Source of the DNA: Bacteroidaceae bacterium
GTDB lineage: Bacteria > Bacteroidota > Bacteroidia > Bacteroidales > Bacteroidaceae
Length of the DNA: 64,000 nt
NCBI GenBank assembly: GCA_024398615.1
Contig: JAKSIU010000008.1
Coordinates: forward strand, 1 to 64,000
Direction: 5' to 3'
Below the pieces are notes generated by a model, which was not told the DNA's origin, made no database searches, and saw only the letters and a program-made list of their open reading frames with translations. Positions within the stretch are counted from its first letter, which is position 1; each line of letters opens with the position of its first letter. The translations under genes and the position numbers were made by a program. Shown in pieces: positions 51,926 through 60,443 of the stretch.

Positions 51926-53011
51926 ATGGGACTTCTGTTCATTTTCCTGTTTGGCGCAATGGCCATCTCGTTTCTGTGCTCGGTGCTGGAGGCAACGCTT
52001 ATGAGCACTCCGCTGTCATATATCACAATGCGCGAGGACGAGGGTTACAGGCCTGCCACCAGGATGAAAGCCTTCAAGACCGATTCCTCCAGACCCATTG
52101 CCGCAATTCTTGCCCTGAACACCATAGCCAACACGATCGGAGCAGCGGGTGTGGGACGTCAGGCCACATTGGTTTTCGGCTCGGAATGGTTCGGACTGGT
52201 ATCGGCAGTTACTACAATTCTCATTCTGGTCTTTTCCGAGATAATCCCGAAGACTCTTGGCACAAGCCATTGGAAATCGCTCATGGGCTTTGCTGTCAAG
52301 TCGATAGAGGCGCTCATATTCATAATGTATCCGCTTGTGTGGTGCATTGAGAAGCTGCAGAAAATGTTCACTCCGAAAACGTCTGAAACCGCTGTCTCGC
52401 GTGAAGAGGTCGGTGCTATGGCCGATGTCGCCGTGGAGTCGGGCGAACTTGACGAGGACGAGAACGAAATCATCCAGAATCTGATAAACATTGACGAGCT
52501 CACAGCCGCGCAGGCCATGACGCCGCGTGTCGTGGCTGCCATTGCTCCTGAATCCATGAGCATAAAGTCATTCTATCGTGACCGCCGTTTCCTGCACCAC
52601 AGCCGGATACCGGTCTATGCCAACAATGACGAATACATTACCGGATACATACTCCGCATGGATGCTCTACAGCTTATGGCCGAGGACAAGTTCGATGCCC
52701 GTCTGGCCGATATCCGCCGCGATGTTCCCGCTTTCCAGGAGGAGACCCCGCTTGACGTGATCTGGGACGAGATGGTCAAGCGCAAGGAGCAGATTTCCAT
52801 TATCATCAACGAATACGGTTCATTCCAGGGCATTCTGACCATGGAGGACGTTATCGAGACCATCCTGGGCGACGAAATCGTTGACGAGCGCGACGTTGTG
52901 GTCGATATGCAGCAGCTGGCCCGCGAGAAGTGGCGCAAGCAGGGCAGCAGGCAGCAGAGCGCACAGGAGAAACAGCAGTCCGTATCAAATCAGACCGTTC
53001 CTGAGTCCTGA
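51926..53011 (+). CDS. CNNM-CBS membrane protein (hemolysin/CorC-like), short form
   Basis: 361 residues from the ATG at 51926; the longer frame begins at TTG inside the promoter element. The CNNM (DUF21) domain has 3-4 membrane helices (LLFIFLFGAMAISFLCSVLEA, TILILVFSEIIPKTLG, SIEALIFIMYPLVWCI). Two CBS motifs follow (IDELTAAQAMTPRVV, HHSRIPVYANNDEYITGYIL). Relatives transport Mg2+ or Na+. The usual C-terminal CorC_HlyC domain is missing: after CBS2 (FQGILTMEDVIETILGDEI) there is only a Gln-rich tail. Confidence 0.88.
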   Translation: MGLLFIFLFGAMAISFLCSVLEATLMSTPLSYITMREDEGYRPATRMKAFKTDSSRPIAAILALNTIANTIGAAGVGRQATLVFGSEWFGLVSAVTTILILVFSEIIPKTLGTSHWKSLMGFAVKSIEALIFIMYPLVWCIEKLQKMFTPKTSETAVSREEVGAMADVAVESGELDEDENEIIQNLINIDELTAAQAMTPRVVAAIAPESMSIKSFYRDRRFLHHSRIPVYANNDEYITGYILRMDALQLMAEDKFDARLADIRRDVPAFQEETPLDVIWDEMVKRKEQISIIINEYGSFQGILTMEDVIETILGDEIVDERDVVVDMQQLAREKWRKQGSRQQSAQEKQQSVSNQTVPES

Positions 53012-53302
53012 TTTTTTGTCCCAGATCCCTGATTTCTGTTCCCTGATCCCTTTTGCCAAAACTGGGTGCATGAAATGTTCCATACAGGCTTCCTGACGCA
53101 ACCCAAAGGCTAAATTTGGGGTGGTGGGTTTCATGAATCCGTTCTACACGCTGTTTGGCAGAACCCATTTTTGGCGACAGATCTGTTATGTGAAGAATCT
53201 TTTGTCTGATGCTGCTCTTAATTCCTTTATTATCAAGTGGTTGGAAAATCGAGTGAAGAATGCGGAAACTGAAAATCTCTTGGTCATGAGGTAAAACTGC
53301 CG
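53012..53302. other. Intergenic region with nested inverted repeats and a 53-codon frame
   Basis: No supported gene. GCCAAAACTGGGT (53055) and ACCCATTTTTGGC (53164-53176) form an imperfect outer inverted repeat. ACCCAAA/TTTGGGG forms an inner one near 53101-53121. A plus-strand frame at 53133-53294 encodes 53 residues with a helical-looking end (LNSFIIKWLENRVKN); it may be a small or decayed gene. The nested palindromes suggest a MITE-like relic or structured RNA. Confidence 0.3.
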
Positions 53303-53310
53303 TAATTTTG
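53303..53310 (+). promoter_or_regulatory. -7 promoter element (TAATTTTG) for the DUF4419/FISUMP operon
   Basis: Exact TAnnTTTG, 31 nt before the ATG at 53342. Confidence 0.5.
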
Positions 53311-53341
53311 CATTGGTGAAACAGCAAAACGACACAGCGTT

Positions 53342-54877
53342 ATGAGACAGTTCAGACAATTTGTGAGAGTGGCTCTTGGAGTGATGGTGCTGGCAGGATT
53401 TTCGGTAAAGGCCGATGCCCAGCTTTTCAGGCGTGCCGGCAGGCGTGCGGACCTAATTGTAACGGGAAATGTTGAGCGTCAGCGCAAGTTCAGGGAAGCG
53501 CAGATAAAGGCACGGGGAAGCGAGATACTGGAACGTACTGACAGCAGCATACGCTTTACCGTTGATCTGGACCTGCCGGAGCCCGAGTCTTTGAGATACG
53601 CGTACAGCGGAGACAGAATCATTGGCAATATTCTTGAAAACAGGGGCGACATAGTTGGAAACAATGTGCTTGCATCGAGTTTCGGGAAAGATACGCTGGT
53701 AGGCGGCTATGGAAAGACTGCATTCTTTTCGGGAATGATTGACGCGTTTGCCTACCACTATCCGGTCACGCTTTCGCCCGATGTCATCTGGCTGCTCATC
53801 TGCCAGGGTTTTGCACATTATGTGAATGATGACCCCGAGGCCGTGCGCAACCTGTTCGTCGATCATGACGGCAAGGCGGCACTTGTAGTGGAATCGAAAT
53901 ATGACCTGATTTCCATGCCTGATTCGGTTGACTGGAGCAGCCTTCTGCAGGGCTTTGCCGACCAGATACGTGCCAATACCAAAAACGGCATTGCCGACAT
54001 CATGCTGGCCGATTTCAGCACCACGGGCCCGACAGAGCGCATTGTGTCCCAGGCTACGCTCATGGAAACTATGAAGTCCTATTTTGAATATGTAGTGTTC
54101 TATGCCAGCTGCGGCATTCCATACATCACGCTTGAGGGTACAACGCATGACTGGGAACAGGTGCTGGAAAAGGCCCGCAGACTGTCTGCTTTCGGCATGG
54201 ACTGGTGGTTCAGTGACCTGGACCCCATTCTGCAGCAGTTCGTGGCAGCCAGCAGGGGAGAGGTCGATGCGTCCTTCTGGCAGAACATCGTCAAGAAATA
54301 CCGTCCCGGTGATATCCGTGGCGGCGGCTGCAGTCTGGACAGACCCACCGAGTTTGACGGATGGTTCCTCAAGCTGCTTCCGTTCGACGAGAATGGCCGT
54401 ACTCCGAAAAGTGTGACCAGAAACCACAAGATGGCATCGGAGATATCGAATACATCATTCAAGTATCTGGTCATGGACAATGTTACCGGTGCGGTCGTTG
54501 GAGATTTTTCTATGGAACTCTGTTCTGGAATAGTGTCAATGGAGCAGGACCCTGAAACATACGCCATGAAACCCAAGTTAGGATGGTTTGTGCGTATGGA
54601 TTCCGATAACAGTGAAACAGTTGGAAAGCTGGATGATATGAGCGGAAGGGGTGATGTTGTGTGGCTGAAAGTCAAATCGGTGCCTGAAGCGTTCAGGAAT
54701 CTGACTACCATCAGGGAACTGACTCTGGAATTCCTTGGCGAGGTGGAGATTCCGGAATGGATGGACTCCATTGAATTCGGCTATCTGTCAATACGCGGTG
54801 ACATGACACAGGAGCAGGTCGAAGCCCTGAAGAAACGTTTCCCGAATGCATACATCTTCTCAACTTCAGTGAAATGA
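53342..54877 (+). CDS. Secreted DUF4419 domain protein
   Basis: 511 residues with a signal peptide ending near ADAQ (residue 29). The DUF4419 domain spans about 110-400, with SPDVIWLLICQGFAHYVN, TTGPTERIVSQATLMET, YFEYVVFYASCGIPYITLEG, a Trp-rich LDPILQQFVAA region and GGGCSLDRPTEFDGWFLKLLPF. The domain is known from fungi and bacteria and has no established function. The last 100 residues form a separate strand-rich tail. Its stop overlaps the next ATG (ATGA), so the FISUMP protein is translationally coupled. A second DUF4419 protein lies at 60.4 kb. Confidence 0.83.
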   Translation: MRQFRQFVRVALGVMVLAGFSVKADAQLFRRAGRRADLIVTGNVERQRKFREAQIKARGSEILERTDSSIRFTVDLDLPEPESLRYAYSGDRIIGNILENRGDIVGNNVLASSFGKDTLVGGYGKTAFFSGMIDAFAYHYPVTLSPDVIWLLICQGFAHYVNDDPEAVRNLFVDHDGKAALVVESKYDLISMPDSVDWSSLLQGFADQIRANTKNGIADIMLADFSTTGPTERIVSQATLMETMKSYFEYVVFYASCGIPYITLEGTTHDWEQVLEKARRLSAFGMDWWFSDLDPILQQFVAASRGEVDASFWQNIVKKYRPGDIRGGGCSLDRPTEFDGWFLKLLPFDENGRTPKSVTRNHKMASEISNTSFKYLVMDNVTGAVVGDFSMELCSGIVSMEQDPETYAMKPKLGWFVRMDSDNSETVGKLDDMSGRGDVVWLKVKSVPEAFRNLTTIRELTLEFLGEVEIPEWMDSIEFGYLSIRGDMTQEQVEALKKRFPNAYIFSTSVK

Positions 54878-57570
54878 ACAGGACTTTGACTCTTTTATAC
54901 GTGCTGATGACTGCGGGTGTACAGGCTGTATCGGCAGCTGTTCCGGAACACGGTTATGTAGATCTCGGGCTGTCGGTGATGTGGGCCGATGCCAATGTCG
55001 GTGCCGACAGCCAGTCAGCTCCCGGAACGTATTTCATCTGGGACGGACAGGATCATGCCGCCATGGAGTGGGGAGGTCCTTGGCGTACCCCTTCCAAACG
55101 CGAATGGGACGAACTGCTGGACAACTGCAGTTTTGTCTGGACCGATGACCGGGACGGTGCCTCAGGTTACATTGTGACCAGCTGCGTTCCGGGATTCGAA
55201 GGCCGAAGCATGTTCATTCCGGCAGCCGGATGCCTGGATAACGGGCACACATCCCAGGTCAACGAATACGGATCGTACTGGACCATGGACGGCTGGAACA
55301 GCAGGAGCGCATTTGCCTACAATTTTGACAGCAGCACACGCGAGTGGCATACAGACCTGTGTACTGTCGGTCAGAGCATACGTGCCGTAAGGGATGTTGA
55401 CGGACGGCAGACAGGCCGCCTTGGACTTTATCTGGAAGGGGATGACGGACGGGCTGACGGACGTACTCTTGACTTGGAATCGGGTTATTCGTACAGACTG
55501 CTGGCGGGTTCCACTGAGCGTTGCGTGAGTGCCGCCTGCCGGTGGAGTTCGTCCAATCCGTCCGTTGCCTCTGTAACGCCCGATGGCGTGGTGTTCGCAC
55601 TTTCTTCCGGTACGGCCACGATAACCGCCCAGGTTCTGGACAGGAAGACCGCATGCAGAGTGCGCGTAATGGATGTGGAGATGGAATCAGTCGATCTTGG
55701 CCTTACAATGCGCTGGGCGGTCAGAAATCTGGGTGCCTCAAGTGCCACTGAAACAGGATACCGCTTTGCTTTCGGCGAGACTGTCCCAAAGACCTGGTTT
55801 GACTGGAACAACTATTCACTGGGTTCAAAAAATCAGCTTTTCAAATATGATCGGATTCCGGTACAGCCGGAAGATGATGCCGTACGTGCCCATCTTGGTG
55901 AGGACTGGCGCCTTCCGGACGTTTTGGACATCTGCGAACTGGAATGCTGCAACTGGGAATGGACTGATTCATGCGGCACTCCGGGTGTGAAGCTGAGCGG
56001 TTTTATGCCCGGACTGGAAGACCGCAGCATATTCATTCCGGCAACAGGTTATATCGATGGTGAGGAACCGGTTGAAGTAGGCGAAATGGTCAATCTGTGG
56101 AGCTCGTCAGTCAACGGACAACATGGAATCCATCTTGAATTTGACATTGATAAAGGACCTGACTTTAGCAGAACTCACGGTAATCCGCGTATTTCAGGCG
56201 AATGTGTCCGTGGAGTCACCAGACTTAAGGAAAGTGATTTTGACAGTATCAGAATGTCAACTGACAGCATAACTCTTGGTCTTTACGGCAAATACATTCC
56301 ATCGGCACATTTCATTCCGGAACGCCTGCCGGAAGGAACAGTCTATAACAGGTCCTTCTGCTGGGAAAGTTCCGACACGAGCGTGGCATTTGTCACTGAG
56401 TATGGCGAAATAGTGGGAGTAGGTGCAGGCCGATGCCGCGTCAGTGCGTTCATCGGCTCGAAAAGGGCGGAGTGTACGGTTACGGTCATAGACACAGGCA
56501 TGCCGGCAGTAGATCTGGGGCTGAGTGTGGAGTGGGCCGCATGCAATATTGGAGCGTTCGCTCCAGATGAGCCCGGAGCCTATTATGATTATGTGAATGC
56601 AAATATCGTTGAGGGTAAACTGGCCGATGGATGGCGAATTCCCACGGATGACGAAATGTACGAACTGCTGCGCACCTGCAACTGGCAATTTGAGGATGGC
56701 CGCGGCTGGATAGTGACAGGAGGCATGCCCGGATTTGAAGATGCCGAACTGGTGTTTCCCATTTCCGGAGCAATGGAGTCACCCCATCTGTGGAACCCGC
56801 TGAACAGTTCTCTGGACAGTTATGTTGAACTGGACAATGAGGAAATGGCAGTTTTCCGTTTCGGCAAAGGTGAAATGTTCTGTATGGACGGCGAAGGAAA
56901 CACCGGTTTGAAGTCATGGTACAATGATGAAAAGGTGCCGATGCGGTGCGTCAGAACTGTTCCGGGCAGGAAACCGGCAATTGAAAATGCCGTGAATATT
57001 GATGACATTCCTGAATGTGAATATGTGGATCTGGGCTTGAGCGTCCTTTGGGCCACATCTAACATCGGGGCATCCTGTCCGGCTGAAAGTGGCGAACTGT
57101 TTGCCTGGGGCGAGACCTCTCCGAAATTCAATTATACTAATCTCGACCGTTATAAATATCCGGAACTGCAGGATTCAGTTCTGATGCCGGACTATGATGC
57201 TGCAACGGCCAGTCTTGGCCCGGAATGGAGGATTCCCACTGAATCTGAATGGCAGGAGCTTCTGGACAGCTGTACCTGGACCGTATCTGAAAACGGCAAT
57301 GTTGAGGGCTGTCTTGTTACATCAAATGTCAGCGGTTATGAAGGCCGTAGCATTTTCCTTCCTTTTGTCAGTCGCGTCCTCGGCTATGACTTTGGCAGTC
57401 TGATTAAAGACGACCGATGGGGTGGATGCAGTTACTGGTCCTCTACCGTTGGCAGCTGGTATGCTAATGCCATTGGACTGGATATCACACTGAATAATGA
57501 TATTCCTGCCCGTATTCTTTCGTCGTATATCTACTACGGCCAGCCGGTGCGTCCGGTCCGGAATAAGTGA
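54874..57570 (+). CDS. Secreted protein with four FISUMP-type repeats and Big_2-like linkers
   Basis: 898 residues; the signal peptide ends near VSAA (about 22). Four Fib_succ_major-type domains start with the phrase VDLGLSVxWAxxNxGA at about residues 26, 272, 546 and 717. Each continues to WRxPTxxEWxELLxxC and GFEGRSIFxPxxG. Two Ig-like Big_2 modules (about 220-268 and 495-542, SNPSVASVTPDG, SSDTSVAFVTEYG) separate domains 1-2 and 2-3. The third repeat lacks the GETxP part. Such proteins are abundant on Bacteroidales surfaces and have no known activity. ATGA overlap with the DUF4419 gene indicates a joint function. Confidence 0.8.
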   Translation: MNRTLTLLYVLMTAGVQAVSAAVPEHGYVDLGLSVMWADANVGADSQSAPGTYFIWDGQDHAAMEWGGPWRTPSKREWDELLDNCSFVWTDDRDGASGYIVTSCVPGFEGRSMFIPAAGCLDNGHTSQVNEYGSYWTMDGWNSRSAFAYNFDSSTREWHTDLCTVGQSIRAVRDVDGRQTGRLGLYLEGDDGRADGRTLDLESGYSYRLLAGSTERCVSAACRWSSSNPSVASVTPDGVVFALSSGTATITAQVLDRKTACRVRVMDVEMESVDLGLTMRWAVRNLGASSATETGYRFAFGETVPKTWFDWNNYSLGSKNQLFKYDRIPVQPEDDAVRAHLGEDWRLPDVLDICELECCNWEWTDSCGTPGVKLSGFMPGLEDRSIFIPATGYIDGEEPVEVGEMVNLWSSSVNGQHGIHLEFDIDKGPDFSRTHGNPRISGECVRGVTRLKESDFDSIRMSTDSITLGLYGKYIPSAHFIPERLPEGTVYNRSFCWESSDTSVAFVTEYGEIVGVGAGRCRVSAFIGSKRAECTVTVIDTGMPAVDLGLSVEWAACNIGAFAPDEPGAYYDYVNANIVEGKLADGWRIPTDDEMYELLRTCNWQFEDGRGWIVTGGMPGFEDAELVFPISGAMESPHLWNPLNSSLDSYVELDNEEMAVFRFGKGEMFCMDGEGNTGLKSWYNDEKVPMRCVRTVPGRKPAIENAVNIDDIPECEYVDLGLSVLWATSNIGASCPAESGELFAWGETSPKFNYTNLDRYKYPELQDSVLMPDYDAATASLGPEWRIPTESEWQELLDSCTWTVSENGNVEGCLVTSNVSGYEGRSIFLPFVSRVLGYDFGSLIKDDRWGGCSYWSSTVGSWYANAIGLDITLNNDIPARILSSYIYYGQPVRPVRNK

Positions 57571-57590
57571 ATCAGCGTATAATGGTACGG

Positions 57591-58592
57591 TCAGAACAGG
57601 CTGACGTTGTCGAATGACGGTTTCAGCTCTCCGGCTTCGATGCGGTGGATTATCTCCACGACCTTGTCGTTCATCGGGGTGGGGCATCCAACCTTGCGGC
57701 CAAAGTCGCATACCACACCGTTTATGGCATCGACCTCACATTTCTTGCCTTTCTCGATGTCCTGAAGCATGCTTGCCTTGAGTAGGGCATGCTTTCTGAT
57801 GGCTATGGGGATGATGGCGAATGACAGCGCCTTCTTTATGGGATTGCTGTAGTCAAGCAGTTTTACTATGTCCTTTCCCTGGACCGGCTGTATGCGTATA
57901 TTGCCGGCCTTGCACACGTCAATGCATTCCTTTATCAGTGCCTGGACTATTCTGCGGGAGCCCTTGTCTTTGGCGGCCTGGCCGAAAGTGGTTCCGCACA
58001 CTGCGCTCATTCCGGAGAAAGCGGCGTTGATGAGCAGCTTGCTCCAGCGCGTGCCTATGAAGTTGTCATCCAGTTCAACTGGTCCCATCAGTTTCAGAAG
58101 TGCCTTGACATCGTCCAGATGACGGTTGGGCCTGCCGGTAAGAGAACCAAGGGAGAACGTGAGACTGTCGGGGGAACTGGTCAGTTCGCACACTCCGGGA
58201 CCCAGCATTGTTGCCCCCCATGCGACTGTGCAACCAAGAACGCGGTCATCGCCGATCACCTCGCCAAGAAGCAGTTCCGGAATGCCGTTCTGCAGAGTGA
58301 CAATGACACCGTCATCGGCAAGGAAATCATTGAGCATGGTTGCTACGGCCCTGTTGTCCTGCTGCTTGGTCATCAGGAATATGATATCGTATTTTCCGGA
58401 CAATTCGTCTGTGGTGAAAGCATTGACCTTCTGATTGAATTCCAATGTTCCGGTTACAGTGGCGCCCTTTGTCTTCAGCGCTTCAATGTGTGCTGTGTTG
58501 CGGTTGTACAAATCAACCTGACCACCGTTCTTGGTGATGAATGCTCCCAGAATTGTTCCAAGTGATCCAGCTCCGTAGATTGCCGATTTCAT
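57591..58592 (-). CDS. Ketopantoate reductase-family protein (2-dehydropantoate 2-reductase-like)
   Basis: 333 residues from the ATG at 58592; the upstream extension runs through the promoter and is rejected. N-terminal Rossmann motif YGAGSLGTILGAFIT, then a FLMTKQQD segment and TLQNGIPE. The C-terminal helical domain contains the KLLINAAFSG motif with its catalytic-type Lys. PanE reduces ketopantoate with NADPH in CoA synthesis, but paralogues act on other keto acids, and the sequence here gives no safe substrate. Single gene, -7 element 22 nt upstream. Confidence 0.85.
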   Translation of the reverse strand: MKSAIYGAGSLGTILGAFITKNGGQVDLYNRNTAHIEALKTKGATVTGTLEFNQKVNAFTTDELSGKYDIIFLMTKQQDNRAVATMLNDFLADDGVIVTLQNGIPELLLGEVIGDDRVLGCTVAWGATMLGPGVCELTSSPDSLTFSLGSLTGRPNRHLDDVKALLKLMGPVELDDNFIGTRWSKLLINAAFSGMSAVCGTTFGQAAKDKGSRRIVQALIKECIDVCKAGNIRIQPVQGKDIVKLLDYSNPIKKALSFAIIPIAIRKHALLKASMLQDIEKGKKCEVDAINGVVCDFGRKVGCPTPMNDKVVEIIHRIEAGELKPSFDNVSLF

Positions 58593-58614
58593 ATTCGTTT
58601 TGCGATTTGGTTGC

Positions 58615-58622
58615 CAAAGGTA
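58615..58622 (-). promoter_or_regulatory. -7 promoter element (TACCTTTG) for the ketopantoate reductase-like gene
   Basis: Exact TAnnTTTG on the minus strand, 22 nt before the ATG. Confidence 0.5.
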
Positions 58623-58706
58623 AAACAATAATTTGAATTTCATCGGCATAATTTAACATGAATAAAGATATCGTATAATGTATGTGTGATTCAATCAGTT
58701 GATCTC

Positions 58707-60425
58707 ATGAGAAAATTATTGTCATTAACATTGATTCTGGTATCGGCCGGAGCTTCAGCCCAGTTCATGGGCGGTTTCGGCGGCGGTTTCGGTTTCGGTG
58801 ATGAAGGTGGCTTCGGCGGAGGTTTTGGTGGCGGTTTCGGTGGCTTTGGGATGGGTATGTCATTCCAGGCATCGCAGACGCGCGGCAACGTTGAACTTGA
58901 ATCGTCCAACCTGCCAATCATAGTAATAGAGACCGATGGCAAGGCAATCGGCAACGGCAGCAAGTCATCGGCCAAAATGAAAGTTATTGACAATAAGAGT
59001 GGCAGGAATAAAATAAATGACAAGTCAAACGGCTACAATGGTCCCATTGGAATAAAGCTGCGTGGTGAGAGTTCGCTCAGTTTCGAGCAGAAGAGCTTTA
59101 CTCTGGAACTGCAGGACAGTCAGGGGAAATCGGTCAATGCCGGACTTCTGGGCATGCCGGCCGATAATGACTGGGCACTGGTGGCTCCCTACAATGATAT
59201 TTCCATGATGCGCAATGCGCTTGCGTACGACATGTGGACTCAGATGGGGCACTGGGGACCGCGCACCCGCATGGTCGAGCTGGTAATTGACGGCATATAT
59301 CAGGGCGTATACACTCTCACCGAGACAATCAAGCGCGGCAAGGACAGGCTGGACATAGCCAAGCTTAGGGCCGAAGACAATGAAGGCGTGGAGCTGACCG
59401 GTGGCTACATTCTGCGTGTCGATGCCCATGATGCCGAAGACCTGACTTTCACTTCGAAAGTTTCCGGAGTGATGAAATCCGGTGGCGGCTTCGGAGGAAT
59501 GGGCGGCTTCGGAGGAATGGACGGCTTTGGTGGAATGGGCGGTTTCGGAGCGTTAGGTGATTTTGGCGGGCGTTTCGGTTTCGGCGGTTCTGATTCGCAG
59601 CAGAATCGTGTCACCAACCCGGTTGTCTGGACAATCCGCACACCAAAGAAGGATAAGATTACTGACAGCCAGCGCCGTTACATTGAAAACTACATACACG
59701 AAACGGAGGCCGCAATCCAGGGACCTGATTTCGCAGACCCGGAGAAGGGATACGCAAAATACATCAGCGTCCAGTCATTTGTCGATTACCTGATTCACAC
59801 TGAAGTGAGCCTGAATGCCGATGGCCTGAAGCGCAGCGCCTATTTCTTCAAGAAAAAGCAGAATGCTGACGGAACCGGCGGCAAACTGCACGCAGGCTCG
59901 GTCTGGGACTACAATCTGGCGTACGGCAACTGCAATTTCAGCAATGCGGACAATGTGAAGGCATGGGTCTATGAGGGCGGCGAAACCCAACCGACTCCTG
60001 CACTATGGAAACGTCTCATGGAAGACCCGGCATTCGTGGATAAGGTCAGAACCCGCTATACCGAACTGCGCAGGACGGTTCTCAGTCTTGACAACATTTA
60101 CAGATTCATTGACAGTCAGGCGGCTCTTCTGGAAGAGTCGCAGCAACGTCAGTATGCACTTTACACCGATCTTCTTGTGCCCGAAAGCAATTCCAGCCAT
60201 TCCAATTCCGGTAATGGCCAGATGGGCTTTGGAGGCCCTGGCGGTTTCGGTGGCTTTGGTGGCGGAATGGGTGGCTTTGGCGGCGGAATGGGTGGCTTCG
60301 GTGGCGGAGGCATGATTGGAATGTTCGCCGCCTACCGCGTCTCAAGTTACTCTCAGGAAATCCAGACCTTGAAAGACTGGTTCAAGGCCCGCCTTGAGTT
60401 CCTTGATTCGCAGTGGCTCAAATGA
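58707..60425 (+). CDS. Secreted CotH-kinase protein with three glycine-rich repeat segments
   Basis: 572 residues from the ATG at 58707 (the frame extends to a GTG). A signal peptide ends near ASAQ. CotH kinase features: PIGIKLRGESSLSFEQKSF near 110-130, LVIDGIYQGVYTLTETIKRGKDRLDI, and VWDYNLAYGN near 395, the counterpart of the metal-binding loop. Three FGG-type low-complexity stretches interrupt it: at about 20-55 just after the signal, 258-295 inside the fold, and 507-535 near the C-terminus. CotH kinases phosphorylate Ser in secreted targets. The Gly-rich parts could be self-targets or surface-assembly segments; this is speculative. Confidence 0.82.
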   Translation: MRKLLSLTLILVSAGASAQFMGGFGGGFGFGDEGGFGGGFGGGFGGFGMGMSFQASQTRGNVELESSNLPIIVIETDGKAIGNGSKSSAKMKVIDNKSGRNKINDKSNGYNGPIGIKLRGESSLSFEQKSFTLELQDSQGKSVNAGLLGMPADNDWALVAPYNDISMMRNALAYDMWTQMGHWGPRTRMVELVIDGIYQGVYTLTETIKRGKDRLDIAKLRAEDNEGVELTGGYILRVDAHDAEDLTFTSKVSGVMKSGGGFGGMGGFGGMDGFGGMGGFGALGDFGGRFGFGGSDSQQNRVTNPVVWTIRTPKKDKITDSQRRYIENYIHETEAAIQGPDFADPEKGYAKYISVQSFVDYLIHTEVSLNADGLKRSAYFFKKKQNADGTGGKLHAGSVWDYNLAYGNCNFSNADNVKAWVYEGGETQPTPALWKRLMEDPAFVDKVRTRYTELRRTVLSLDNIYRFIDSQAALLEESQQRQYALYTDLLVPESNSSHSNSGNGQMGFGGPGGFGGFGGGMGGFGGGMGGFGGGGMIGMFAAYRVSSYSQEIQTLKDWFKARLEFLDSQWLK

Positions 60426-60443
60426 TTCCGCCGGTCCGGCAAA

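Noticed and set aside
59405..59641. Pro/Lys-rich frame opposite the CotH glycine repeats
   Set aside because: Antisense shadow of the FGG repeats in the CotH gene.
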